From: an uncultured Clostridia bacterium
GTDB lineage: Bacteria > Bacillota > Clostridia > Christensenellales > UBA3700
Direction: 5' to 3'
Assembly (NCBI GenBank): GCA_944380395.1
Contig: CALWHM010000013.1
Span: 1-48,975 of the forward strand
DNA length: 48,975 nt
The first letter of the stretch is position 1. Each line of letters starts with the position of its first letter. Shown here one piece after another: positions 39,742 through 48,153 of this stretch. The notes below the pieces were generated by a model. The model did not search any database, was not told where the DNA came from, and saw only the letters and a program-made list of their open reading frames with translations. A program made the translations under genes and the position numbers.

Positions 39742-40473
39742 CTATTGGTTTTGCGGCGGCTGTTTTTTCTTATCGGAATGTTTATCCCGAGGCGTTTTGA
39801 TTCGGCGGTAAAGCGAAGTGTTCTGCGCCTTATCCTTTAATTTGGAGTATGCGCTCTTATTTTCTTCCGCACTCCCCGCGCCGACCGCGTCTTTCGGCAC
39901 ATCGGTTGCCGCGGCTTGCGAAGAAGCGCCCTTGCCGATATAACTTTTCGCCTTATTGCCCGCGGCTTTTACAAGGGATTCTCCCTCCTGCGCGCCCAGC
40001 TTTTCGCGAACGGTTTTTTTGAGTTTTCGCGCTATGACGAACAGGATTATCCGCCATATGACTTCCGTTATGGTCATTGCCAGCGCGACTGCCGCCACCG
40101 CCAAGGCAAGAATATCCATAAGTCCCGCCGCGGAACCTGCGCCCACGATGACCGCCGCGGACGTTGCCACGGACAAGACCTTGTTTACCACCTTTTTGGC
40201 TATCTTCAACGACTTTTTGCCGGCTTTGTATTGCTTTTTATGCTTCTTCTCCGCGCCTGCCGCCAAAAATATCGCATATAAAATTATTTGCAGAGCCAAA
40301 AACACCGTGACCACGATGTTTGCCGCCGTCCAGCCGTCGCGGTAAATCTTGTATGCGTCAAGCCCTATATAGAATAAAAAGGAAATAAGACTGTAAATTA
40401 CGGACGCCGCAAAAAATATGCGCGACGCCTTGCCGCGTGGTTTTTCCGCTTTTTCCCGAGCAGTATTCTCCAT
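39742..40473 (-). CDS. Uncharacterised membrane protein with basic C-terminal tail
   Basis: The 243-residue protein has four hydrophobic segments (about residues 18-38, 46-70, 98-118 and 120-150). The N-terminus and loop between segments two and three are Lys-rich and should be cytoplasmic. The last 90 residues are polar, rich in Lys, Ala, Ser and Gln, and probably disordered. I recognise no family. AGGGGG precedes the ATG. It lies upstream of the helical-bundle and TIR genes on the same strand. Confidence 0.65.
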   Translation of the reverse strand: MENTAREKAEKPRGKASRIFFAASVIYSLISFLFYIGLDAYKIYRDGWTAANIVVTVFLALQIILYAIFLAAGAEKKHKKQYKAGKKSLKIAKKVVNKVLSVATSAAVIVGAGSAAGLMDILALAVAAVALAMTITEVIWRIILFVIARKLKKTVREKLGAQEGESLVKAAGNKAKSYIGKGASSQAAATDVPKDAVGAGSAEENKSAYSKLKDKAQNTSLYRRIKTPRDKHSDKKKQPPQNQ

Positions 40474-40538
40474 ATGTCCCCCTATCGGAAGCGTTTGTTA
40501 TCGTTAAATAAAAGTTCTGTCACGCAAGCAAAACGCCC

Positions 40539-40557
40539 CGCGCCGCATTGCGGCGCG
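40539..40557 (-). terminator. Terminator of the small lipoprotein gene
   Basis: An 8-bp CGCGCCGC stem with a 3-base loop is followed leftwards by GGGGCGTTTTGC. Confidence 0.7.
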
Positions 40558-40584
40558 TTGCGCTGCCTTTTAACGGACCCCTTC

Positions 40585-40986
40585 TCAGAACAAATTCAAG
40601 CCTTCGCTTTCACCCAAAGAGATGGCAAACGCCACGGCGTTGCCCTTCTTCTTGGCAAACTTGCTGTCCTTGCCGCCGAGCGCTTCGTACATATCCTTAG
40701 CCACGGATGAATCGGTAAAAGCGACCACTACGACCGTGTCTATCAACTTGGTAGCCGTGAACGCGTACTTGATGGAAGATTCGCCTTCCAGCTCCACGCC
40801 CGCTTCCTTGGCGGCGTCCTTAAAGTAATCCGCCACTTCTTCCACGTCTATATCGGCGCAGATGTACCCTTCGCCGTCATAGGTCTTCTTCAAACTGTCC
40901 ACGGAGGGAGTGCATGCCGCAAATGCGCAGACGCATACGATGACAAGTGCGACGGCTATTGCCGAAACAAAAAGTCTTTTCTTCAT
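40585..40986 (-). CDS. Small uncharacterised lipoprotein
   Basis: The 133-residue protein has a signal peptide ending in the lipobox AFAAC (Cys25). The mature 108 residues form a soluble alpha/beta domain with a VVVVAFTDSSVAKDMYEAL segment. No known family is recognised. AGGAG precedes the ATG. Its promoter has a perfect 16-bp palindrome just upstream of the -35 box, so regulation is likely. The signal peptide resembles that of the amino acid binding protein in style (MKKxLxx...CAF), which reflects shared export rather than homology. Confidence 0.75.
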   Translation of the reverse strand: MKKRLFVSAIAVALVIVCVCAFAACTPSVDSLKKTYDGEGYICADIDVEEVADYFKDAAKEAGVELEGESSIKYAFTATKLIDTVVVVAFTDSSVAKDMYEALGGKDSKFAKKKGNAVAFAISLGESEGLNLF

Positions 40987-41030
40987 TTTTCACATCTCCT
41001 GTATTAAGATAGCTTTCGCTTCATATATAA

Positions 41031-41059
41031 ATTGTATCGCTTACGACTTGAAAAGTCAA
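41031..41059 (-). promoter_or_regulatory. Promoter of the small lipoprotein gene
   Basis: Leftward TTGACT (41059-41054) and TACAAT (41036-41031) are spaced by 17 bases. Confidence 0.75.
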
Positions 41060-41065
41060 GAGATG

Positions 41066-41081
41066 ATAGACAATTGTCTAT
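41066..41081. promoter_or_regulatory. Operator-like palindrome ATAGACAATTGTCTAT
   Basis: A 16-bp perfect palindrome lies 6 bases upstream of the lipoprotein -35 box, a typical place for an activator or repressor site. Its GACA-N2-TGTC core also occurs in the lacI-type promoter at 42911-42920. Confidence 0.6.
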
Positions 41082-41106
41082 AAATATTCCCGTCTGCGAA
41101 AAGACA

Positions 41107-41130
41107 AAGCCCGAATTTTACTTCGGGCTT
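41107..41130 (-). terminator. Terminator of the citrate synthase gene
   Basis: AAGCCCGAA, a 6-base loop and TTCGGGCTT begin 4 bases after the stop codon and are followed leftwards by TGTCTTTTC. Confidence 0.8.
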
Positions 41131-41134
41131 CAGA

Positions 41135-42520
41135 TCACTTTCTTTCTTCGATGGGTATATATTTTTGATGTTCGCTCACCGCCTTGTACGCGGGACGGAT
41201 TATCTTGCCGCCGCCCACAAGCTCTTCTATCCTGTGCGCGGACCAGCCCGCTATGCGCGCGATCGCAAACAGCGGCGTGAACAGCTTTCTGTCCAACCCC
41301 AGCATACTGTAAATAAGTCCCGAATAAAAGTCCACGTTCGGGCTTACGCCCTTGTATATCCTGCGCTTTTCCGCTATGAGTTCTCCCGCTATTTCCGCCA
41401 CGCGGCTGTGCAGCGCAAACTCTTCCGAAAGTCCTTTTTCCTCCGCCAAATTCTTTGCGCAGTCCTTCAAAATGTTGCACCTGGGATCGGACAGCGAATA
41501 CACCGCGTGCCCCATACCGTAGATAAGTCCCGATTTGTCGAACGCCTCCTTATTGAGAATGGCGTTCAAACAGTCGCGTATGCTGCCGTCCGAGAAGTCC
41601 TTTAATGCGGTGTGCAGATAGTCGAACATCTCCACCACCTTTACGTTGGCTCCGCCGTGCTTGGGACCTTTCAGCGAGCCGAGCGAAGCGGCGACGGAAG
41701 AATACGTATCCGTGCCCGAAGAGGTCACAACGTGTGTTGTGAAAGTGGAATTGTTCCCGCCGCCGTGCTCCGCGTGCAAAACAAGGCAGGTATCCAGCAC
41801 GCGCGCTTCCAGCGGCGTAAACGTCTTGTCTTCTCTCAGCATATAAAGAAGGTTTTCCGCGGCTGACAGACTGCCGTCCGGCTTATGTATGAACAAAGAG
41901 CTGTCCGTGTGGTAATAGTTATACGCGTTTTGGCTGTACACCGCAAGCAGGGGGAAGCGCGCTATAAGCTGCACGCATTGCCTGAGCGTATTCCCGGGCG
42001 TCGTCCTGTCCGGGCGCTTGTCATACGAATAAAGGCTGAGCACGCACCGCGCCAGCATATTCATCATATCCGCGGAAGGATTTTTCATTATGATGTCGCG
42101 CACGAAGTTGGGCGGAAGCGGGCGGTAATCGCACAGCATCTCATTAAAGTTCTCAAGCTCCTCTGCGGTGGGCAGCGTACCGAAAAGCAGAAGATACGCC
42201 GTTTCTTCAAAGCCGAACCTGCCGCGCTTGACAAGCCCGTCCACAAGATCGTAAATGTTCACTCCGCGATAGAAAAGCTCACCTTCGCAGGGCGTTTTGT
42301 TGCCGTTTTTATCCACCTTGAAGGCGTTTATTTCGGAAATTTCCGTCAGACCGCACACAACGCCGTTTCCGTTTAGGTCGCGCAAGCCGCGCTTTACGTC
42401 ATACTTTTCGTAAAGCTTGGGATTTATCACGCTCTCCCGCGCGCTCAATTTGGAAAGGCGCGTTATCTCCGCGCTGTGCTTTTTCTCCAAAGACTCCTGA
42501 TACTCTTTATAATCCATCAT
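41135..42520 (-). CDS. gltA: Citrate synthase
   Basis: The 461-residue enzyme condenses oxaloacetate and acetyl-CoA. It has LHAEHGGGNNSTFTTHVV with the first active-site His, GSLKGPKHGGANVKV, GMGHAVYSLSDPR with the second His, and NVDFYSGLIYSMLGL with the catalytic Asp. An N-terminal extension of about 45 residues precedes the core, as in several clostridial forms. No other TCA-cycle gene is adjacent, so it may serve glutamate synthesis. The true start may be the second ATG at 42517, which is 5 bases from AAAGGTG. Confidence 0.94.
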   Translation of the reverse strand: MMDYKEYQESLEKKHSAEITRLSKLSARESVINPKLYEKYDVKRGLRDLNGNGVVCGLTEISEINAFKVDKNGNKTPCEGELFYRGVNIYDLVDGLVKRGRFGFEETAYLLLFGTLPTAEELENFNEMLCDYRPLPPNFVRDIIMKNPSADMMNMLARCVLSLYSYDKRPDRTTPGNTLRQCVQLIARFPLLAVYSQNAYNYYHTDSSLFIHKPDGSLSAAENLLYMLREDKTFTPLEARVLDTCLVLHAEHGGGNNSTFTTHVVTSSGTDTYSSVAASLGSLKGPKHGGANVKVVEMFDYLHTALKDFSDGSIRDCLNAILNKEAFDKSGLIYGMGHAVYSLSDPRCNILKDCAKNLAEEKGLSEEFALHSRVAEIAGELIAEKRRIYKGVSPNVDFYSGLIYSMLGLDRKLFTPLFAIARIAGWSAHRIEELVGGGKIIRPAYKAVSEHQKYIPIEERK

Positions 42521-42623
42521 TCACCTTTCTAAATTATTTGAACTTTGCAAAAATAATTTGTTTACCAAGTTCACCATAATGCCAAGGCGGCATAAACTCG
42601 CGCTGAATCTCCGCATCTTGATA

Positions 42624-42652
42624 ATTTTACCACATTTAAAACCGCCTGTCAA
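42624..42652 (-). promoter_or_regulatory. Promoter of the citrate synthase gene
   Basis: Leftward TTGACA (42652-42647) and TAAAAT (42629-42624) are spaced by 17 bases; the leader would be about 95 bases. Confidence 0.75.
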
Positions 42653-42908
42653 CCCGTAATTTTACGAATCGACATATACGCCGTATTTTCTGAAAACTTT
42701 TACATACGAGCATAGCAACACGAGAAAAATTGCGCCATTTTGATAATTAAAAGTTATTAAATTTGCTTTTGCTTTTTCCGCAAAAATGCTTTTTACCGCC
42801 CTGCTCTGCGAATTTCGGCGCGCCGCCTTGTATCGCACATCTCAAAAAAACCAATGTACGCTTCAAAAATGATTTTTGAATTAAATCGGAATGTTTTACT
42901 CGTTTTTA
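42653..42908. other. A/T-rich divergent gap, no gene seen
   Basis: Between the divergent citrate synthase and lacI-type promoters I see no ORF with a ribosome binding site, no terminator and no strong repeat. Confidence 0.5.
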
Positions 42909-42938
42909 TTGACATATGTCTGTTTTATACGATAAAAT
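42909..42938 (+). promoter_or_regulatory. Promoter of the lacI-araC pair with embedded palindrome
   Basis: TTGACA (42909-42914) and TAAAAT (42933-42938) are spaced by 18 bases. GACATATGTC at 42911-42920 is a perfect palindrome overlapping the -35 box, suitable for autorepression. Confidence 0.65.
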
Positions 42939-42992
42939 TTATTAGAAGCGAATAAAAAAACTTTGTATCGTTTCAAATTTTAAGGGGGTCAT

Positions 42993-43952
42993 ATGGCTGT
43001 TACCATTAAAGATTTGGCGCGGGAAACGGGACTCACCGCCGCCACCATAAGCGCATATTTCAACGGCGCGAGCGTGCGCCCTTACAACAGGGAGAAGATA
43101 GAGCGCGCAATAGACAAGCTGGGCTACATACGCAACGACTATGCCCGCGCCCTGCGCACTCACCGTTCAATGACGATAGGAGTGCTCATTCCCGAACTTT
43201 CCAATATGTTTTTCACCGGATTGGTCACGGAAATAGAAGAGGCCTTGCGCTTAAAGCGTTACGGGCTTATCATATGCGACTGCCGCTCTGATCCCTCCCG
43301 CGAACGCGAGGCGGTCAAATTTCTGCAATCCAAAACGGTGGACGGAATAATAGTCATGCCCGCCACGGACAGCGCGTCTTCTTTGATGTCCGCGGTGGAT
43401 AAGCGGCTTCCCGTAGTTGCGCTGGACAACTATACGGAGAGCCGGAGCATTTCGCACGTGGTGGTGAACAATCGCAACGCGGCAAAACAGGCGACGGAGC
43501 AAATGCTTGCGCAAGGGCATAGAAAAATAGCCGTTATACACGGCGATGAGAAGCTGTTCACTTCGCGCGAAAGACTGGCGGGATGCAGGAACGCCGCCGC
43601 GCAGGCGGACGGCGTTTTGATTGCCGAACAGGGCGGCAACAGCGTTCGCGGCGGCTACGAGGCGGCAAAGAAAGCGCTTTGCGAACATCCCGACCTTCAA
43701 GGGCTGTTTGCCACCAATTACGAAATGTCCATAGGCGCCGCCGTGGCGTTGAAGGAATGCGGAAAGCAGATAGACGAAAACTTCGCCTTTACGGGGTTCG
43801 ATTGCGCTAAAATACTGCCCGTACTCTGCCCCGGAATGCATATGGTATTGCAACCCGCGCATGAGCTGGGCGCCGTTGCTGCGGAAACTCTGCTTGCGAT
43901 GATAGACGGCGGACCCGTGCGAAACATAATATTGAACTGCCGCATAATATGA
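42993..43952 (+). CDS. LacI-family transcriptional regulator
   Basis: The 319-residue protein has the LacI helix-turn-helix (TIKDLARETGLTAATISAYFNG, residues 4-25), the hinge helix (YNREKIERAIDKLGYIRNDYARALR) and a periplasmic-binding-type sensor domain from residue 60 (IGVLIPELSNMFFTGL). The effector is probably a sugar. AAGGGGG precedes the ATG. Its stop overlaps the araC-type gene by 4 bases, so the two regulators are translationally coupled. The target is not evident; no sugar operon adjoins. Confidence 0.93.
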   Translation: MAVTIKDLARETGLTAATISAYFNGASVRPYNREKIERAIDKLGYIRNDYARALRTHRSMTIGVLIPELSNMFFTGLVTEIEEALRLKRYGLIICDCRSDPSREREAVKFLQSKTVDGIIVMPATDSASSLMSAVDKRLPVVALDNYTESRSISHVVVNNRNAAKQATEQMLAQGHRKIAVIHGDEKLFTSRERLAGCRNAAAQADGVLIAEQGGNSVRGGYEAAKKALCEHPDLQGLFATNYEMSIGAAVALKECGKQIDENFAFTGFDCAKILPVLCPGMHMVLQPAHELGAVAAETLLAMIDGGPVRNIILNCRII

Positions 43953-44854
43953 ACGCGACTTTTTACGATTTTTTGGAAAAACAAGAACGCGAAGACGCAC
44001 TTGCCGCGGCAAGCGAAACTCTTGCTTCTAAAAATATGGAAGCGGAATTCAAAGAAGGCGCGGAACTTGTCGATATGATACGCGCGACCGCTTTTTTCGC
44101 CTCCGAAGGCGACTTGTCCGCCCCGTTTATCCCCACGCGCCGCAGTGACAAATTCTATATGAAAAAGCACACTCTTTCTCAGCGTCCCTATCTGCATACG
44201 CACGATTTTTACGAACTGATTTTCGTCATAGAAGGGGTGTGCCGCCAAAACCGCGAAGCAGCCTTACTGTTGCACAAAGGCGAAGCCTGTCTTATCGCCC
44301 CGGGCACTCCACACAAAATAGAAAAGTGTTCCGCAAGCGACATTATATTGAAAGCGGTGATCCCGTCCGCGCTTTTCAGCCGCGTCTGTCCGCAGCCCGT
44401 GGAAAACGTAAAGATATTTCCGCGCTTTCCCGCGCCGCCGGTCATACGGCTGTTTTGCGAAAGCTGTTCTGACAATTTTTATAAAACGCAGGCGGAAGAA
44501 GCGCTCCTCAAACTGATATTCATAGATATGCTGCGCGCAAACCTTTCTTTTCCTCTGTTGGACGAATATCTGAACGCAAACCTGAAAACGGCGTCGCTGG
44601 AAGATTTCGCCCGCTATTCGGGATATTCCGTATCGCACGCCTCGCGCCTTGTCAAAAAGCGGACGGGAAAAAGCTTTTCTCAACTGCTCGACGAAGCGCG
44701 CATAGACCGCGCCTGCGCCCTGCTTTCCGACGGACATACCGCGCTTTACGCGGGCGCGGAAACGGGCTTTACCACTCCCGCCGGCTTCCACCGTTGCTTT
44801 CTCCGCGTCAAAGGTATTACCCCTGCCGGATACGCCCGTTCCGTAAAGCGATAA
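43949..44854 (+). CDS. AraC-family transcriptional regulator
   Basis: The 301-residue protein has an N-terminal cupin-like sensor (HTHDFYELIFVIEGVCR at about residue 83 and a LIAPGTPHKIEKC segment) and two C-terminal helix-turn-helix motifs (about residues 205-295), ending with the AraC signature FTTPAGFHRCFLRVKGITPAGYARS. About 70 polar residues precede the cupin. Coupling to the LacI-type gene by an ATGA overlap suggests a joint regulatory task. Confidence 0.9.
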   Translation: MNATFYDFLEKQEREDALAAASETLASKNMEAEFKEGAELVDMIRATAFFASEGDLSAPFIPTRRSDKFYMKKHTLSQRPYLHTHDFYELIFVIEGVCRQNREAALLLHKGEACLIAPGTPHKIEKCSASDIILKAVIPSALFSRVCPQPVENVKIFPRFPAPPVIRLFCESCSDNFYKTQAEEALLKLIFIDMLRANLSFPLLDEYLNANLKTASLEDFARYSGYSVSHASRLVKKRTGKSFSQLLDEARIDRACALLSDGHTALYAGAETGFTTPAGFHRCFLRVKGITPAGYARSVKR

Positions 44855-44901
44855 AAATATAATTTTACAGCATATAAATATAATTATTCCGCCGCTGTTT
44901 C

Positions 44902-44910
44902 TGATATAAT
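44902..44910 (+). promoter_or_regulatory. Candidate extended -10 promoter of the phosphotransferase-hydrolase pair
   Basis: TGATATAAT has TATAAT at 44905-44910 and a TG one base upstream of it. No strong -35 is present. Confidence 0.5.
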
Positions 44911-44945
44911 ATAATTAATAAACATATTTGCACGAGGGGCGGAAA

Positions 44946-45890
44946 ATGGACGCGGAAAAAATCACTCCTGTAAAAATCAATGAGGCTCAGGCTATAAGCT
45001 ATGCCGGACAAATAGCGCGCGAAATGGGCTGCAAGGTGCGCAAAAGCAAGTTTTTGGGCGGCGGCTCGTTCGGGCGCGCGGTCAAAATAACTACGGACAG
45101 CGAAAGTTTCGTGGTAAAACTGCTGCTCGCTCCCGGCATGATGGAAAAGGAAACGTTCGACCTGCGCCTTCTGGCGGAAAACTGCCCCGTTCCCATGCCG
45201 AAAGTGCTGTATAAACGCGCCTCTTCCCCCGACATTCCCGCGGACGGCTACGCCATGTCGCTCATTCCCGGAAAAAGCGCCCTTTTATCCCCTTTTCTAT
45301 ATCTGTCCGGCAAGGCAGGCAGAATGAGTTTTGCGGACGAAGTAACTTCCGCATTGCACGCAATCCACACCTGCACAAACGGCAAATTCGGCGACACTAT
45401 GGCGCCGGATTCTTCAAGCTGGACAGAACTCTACAAGCCGTTTGCTCTTGATATATTGAAAAAGACGGATAAAGCGGTGGAAAACGGCGAACTATCCGCC
45501 GAAATTCTACGCGCGGCGCAGGCGGCATGGGAGAAATTCGACGATATATTCTGCGAAGAACCCGCGCGCGCCTGCCTTATCCACGGCGACCTGAATACCG
45601 CCAATATAATGGTGCAACGCGGACGTGTTTCCGGCTTTATCGACCCGCTGAACAGTATGTTTGCCGACCCCGAATACGACCTTTTTCAATTTGACAACCT
45701 CACGGGCAAACGCTTTTTCCTCTCCGATACCTATATCAAAAAGTACGGAGCGAGTAAAAACGTGCGCGTAAAGCTCGCCTTTTACGGACTTTTCAACGAG
45801 ATATACTGCTATTTCAAAGCGGGCACGCTCATTCCCTTTATCATGAATCCGCTCGTGGAAAATATGCATAAGCAACTCGAAAAATTATGA
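44946..45890 (+). CDS. Aminoglycoside-phosphotransferase-fold kinase
   Basis: The 314-residue protein is an APH/choline-kinase-like enzyme: a glycine-rich loop FLGGGSFGRAVKI near residue 37, a Lys in FVVKLL, Brenner's motif LIHGDLNTANIMV with H213, D215 and N220, and FIDPLNSMFADPEYDL with metal-binding D233. It could phosphorylate a sugar, fructosamine, choline or an antibiotic; the sequence does not decide. GAGGGG precedes the ATG. Its TGA overlaps the hydrolase ATG by 4 bases. Confidence 0.88.
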   Translation: MDAEKITPVKINEAQAISYAGQIAREMGCKVRKSKFLGGGSFGRAVKITTDSESFVVKLLLAPGMMEKETFDLRLLAENCPVPMPKVLYKRASSPDIPADGYAMSLIPGKSALLSPFLYLSGKAGRMSFADEVTSALHAIHTCTNGKFGDTMAPDSSSWTELYKPFALDILKKTDKAVENGELSAEILRAAQAAWEKFDDIFCEEPARACLIHGDLNTANIMVQRGRVSGFIDPLNSMFADPEYDLFQFDNLTGKRFFLSDTYIKKYGASKNVRVKLAFYGLFNEIYCYFKAGTLIPFIMNPLVENMHKQLEKL

Positions 45891-46837
45891 GATCTTTCGG
45901 CGCGTTTTTAACAAGCGGACTTATCCGGCTTATAACCTTCCCTACGCGCCTTGCCTGCGCATCTCTTTCGGCAAAGATAACCGCAAAACCTCAAAAATAC
46001 GCTCCGCCGAAAGATATGCGTTTCAAACGCTTTACTCTGTCTGAGCCCTCCGTATTTGCGGAAGCGCTCCGTCCGGAAAATTTTCACGGCTATATACTGC
46101 ATTTTCACGGCGGCGGCAGAACCGCGCCGCTCAATAACTTCTACCGCAAAACAGCCGCGCGCCTTGCCCGCTTCACCGGCGCCGCAGTGATAAGCGTGGA
46201 CTACCCCACGGGCGATTACTTCTACCCCGTAATGCACGATTATTGCTTTTCCGCTTACCGCGCCTTTACCGACTTATTCCCGATAGCGCAAACAATTCTT
46301 GTCGGCGACAGTTACGGCGCGAATCTTGCGCTCTCGTGTATGCTGCGCGCCCGCGACGCTTCCCTGCCGCTGCCCGCCGCCTGCGTTCTTATCTCACCGT
46401 TTGCCGATATGTCTGCTTCGGGAGATTCCTACTTTGAAAACCGCCGCCGCGACCCCGTTTACGGTCTGACGATTTTCCAAAGCGACAAACAGGCGGAAAA
46501 ACTGCGCCGCATACCCGCCTACTGCGGAAATACTCCGCTTAAAACGCCGTATCTTTCCCCCTGCTTCGGCGACTTCACCGCATTTCCTCCCCTTCTTATA
46601 CAGACGGGCGGCGCGGAAACGTCCGCTTCCGACGCGCTTGCCGTCGCCTCCGCCGCCCAAACGGCGAATATCCCCTGCCGCCTGCACATCTTCAAAGATA
46701 TGTGGCACGATTTTCAATATGTTGCGCCGTTTTTGAAAGAAAGCAAGCAAGCTTGGGCGGAAATAGCCGACTTTTGCCGCAAAATGCTTCTCCCCGCCGC
46801 GATAAACGCACCGTTAAATATCGCTGCGAACAAATAA
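45887..46837 (+). CDS. Alpha/beta hydrolase of the HSL (esterase/lipase) type
   Basis: The 316-residue protein has the HSL oxyanion motif HFHGGG (72-77), nucleophile S142 in GDSYGAN, and a C-terminal MWHDFQ with the catalytic His; the acid is probably the Glu in QTGGAETSASDAL. Members hydrolyse short acyl or acetyl esters. There is no clear signal peptide. Translational coupling to the kinase suggests that the two act on the same compound, such as a sugar ester. No terminator is obvious before the tRNA gene. Confidence 0.9.
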   Translation: MRSFGAFLTSGLIRLITFPTRLACASLSAKITAKPQKYAPPKDMRFKRFTLSEPSVFAEALRPENFHGYILHFHGGGRTAPLNNFYRKTAARLARFTGAAVISVDYPTGDYFYPVMHDYCFSAYRAFTDLFPIAQTILVGDSYGANLALSCMLRARDASLPLPAACVLISPFADMSASGDSYFENRRRDPVYGLTIFQSDKQAEKLRRIPAYCGNTPLKTPYLSPCFGDFTAFPPLLIQTGGAETSASDALAVASAAQTANIPCRLHIFKDMWHDFQYVAPFLKESKQAWAEIADFCRKMLLPAAINAPLNIAANK

Positions 46838-46934
46838 AACCCTTACCGAATTAAATATCCGCCACTTTTTAATAAATTCTTCTTTTAATTGTTGCCAAAA
46901 CCAAAATTTTGTGCTAATATATTCAAGTAAGTGT

Positions 46935-47021
<87 letters not shown>

Positions 47022-47027
47022 GACAAG

Positions 47028-47068
47028 AATAATACGAACCAAGACGACAAGTCGCGGTTCGTATTATT
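47028..47068 (+). terminator. Terminator of the tRNA-Leu gene
   Basis: A 13-bp perfect stem (AATAATACGAACC with its complement) and a 15-base loop are followed by T6. Confidence 0.9.
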
Positions 47069-47072
47069 TTTT

Positions 47073-47410
47073 GCAAGAGATTATTTCGGCATCATTGTCC
47101 GCTTGAATCAGCACCTCTGAATTTGCGCTTTTTCGGTCGGCTTAGGTTAGCATAGTTCCTCGCGGACGTCAACGGCCGCAAAATCGTCGCTTAAAACATC
47201 CATAGAAAGACTTTGAGAGCCGAGTAAGATTTGTTTTCCTTACTCGGTTCTTTTTTGTTTGTAAGCTGTTTTGCGAGCCTATAACGCAACGATTTTGGCT
47301 TTGTTCCGTTGACTTCCGCAGGCTCGCTATTTAGTGCACTGATATTTATCGTCCTATGCACCTTCGCCTCTTGCCGAAAAAGGCAAATCAATTCGGAGGT
47401 GTAACTCAAA
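47073..47410. other. Noncoding region downstream of the tRNA with two inverted repeats
   Basis: No convincing gene lies here. It contains a terminator at 47220-47247 and an 8-bp inverted repeat GCGAGCCT/AGGCTCGC at 47273-47280 and 47320-47327. The last 30 bases hold the GGAGGTG site of the next gene. Confidence 0.5.
47220..47247 (+). terminator. Terminator with no visible gene upstream
   Basis: CCGAGTAAG, a 10-base loop and CTTACTCGG are followed by TTCTTTTTTG. It may end a gene lost by deletion, a short RNA, or read-through from the tRNA. Confidence 0.75.
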
Positions 47411-48085
47411 ATGGAAATGTTGGTAACAAAGTTCTCAAAAGGAAAGTACCGTAACGAAGGCGAAGTATTCGCCGAACCTATCTCTGCCGAAAACGTTAAA
47501 CTTATGGGCGAGATGATCGCATTGCAGGCGCTCCGTACCGTAAAGAAATTTGATATGAAAGTTGCAGACAGACTGTATATCGGCCTCATCAAAGACCTAC
47601 ACCATATGGGTGAGATAGATTATATCATATCGGACGGATACGATGTGGCGCAAACCGCTATTTGCTTCTTGTATCAATTCGCCGGCAGAAAGGCAACCGA
47701 GATTTGCGGGAAAGACAGACGAGGCAAAGAGATTTCCATTAAACTTGCGTGTTATCGTGAGGCGGACAGATTCATCGATAGCTTGCGCAACCGCTCCGAC
47801 AGACACGGCGCAATCGAATACATAGATTTTACGGATTACAAAGCATTGCCTATGGATCCCGTCAACTGCTTTGAACAGGAACAGACGGATTACGCGAAAT
47901 ACGATGAACTTGTAGGAGCGCTGCAGTTATCCGCCTTGGAACTCGCCATTCTGAACTGCTATATGAACGGCATGAGACAAGCCGAAGTATGCGCCGAACT
48001 CGGCATCGGCAGAGGCACGATAAACCACCGCAAAGCAAGCATCCGCCGGAGATATTACGGATCTTTACGGCGCACTATAATATAA
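47411..48085 (+). CDS. Sigma-70 region-4-like DNA-binding protein
   Basis: The 224-residue protein ends in a helix-turn-helix like sigma-70 region 4 (LSALELAILNCYMNGMRQAEVCAELGIGRGTINHRKASIRRRY, about residues 176-218, quoted here by its ends only in role). The first 170 residues resemble no core-binding sigma region that I can identify. Such proteins are frequent in integrative elements of Firmicutes. GGAGGTG precedes the ATG. Position just after a tRNA gene fits an accessory region. Confidence 0.65.
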   Translation: MEMLVTKFSKGKYRNEGEVFAEPISAENVKLMGEMIALQALRTVKKFDMKVADRLYIGLIKDLHHMGEIDYIISDGYDVAQTAICFLYQFAGRKATEICGKDRRGKEISIKLACYREADRFIDSLRNRSDRHGAIEYIDFTDYKALPMDPVNCFEQEQTDYAKYDELVGALQLSALELAILNCYMNGMRQAEVCAELGIGRGTINHRKASIRRRYYGSLRRTII

Positions 48086-48107
48086 CTTACAACTCCATAC
48101 AAACATA

Positions 48108-48136
48108 AAAGTCGTAGTCATAACGATTACGGCTTT
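48108..48136. terminator. Shared terminator of convergent genes
   Basis: AAAGTCGTA and TACGGCTTT form a 9-bp stem with one G-T pair and an 11-base loop between the stop of the sigma-like gene and the end of the GIY-YIG gene. Confidence 0.55.
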
Positions 48137-48153
48137 TCACTTAATAACTCATT

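Noticed and set aside
47191-47592. Leftward 133-codon frame overlapping the sigma-like gene start
   Set aside because: No ribosome binding site, antisense to a better supported gene and crosses a terminator.
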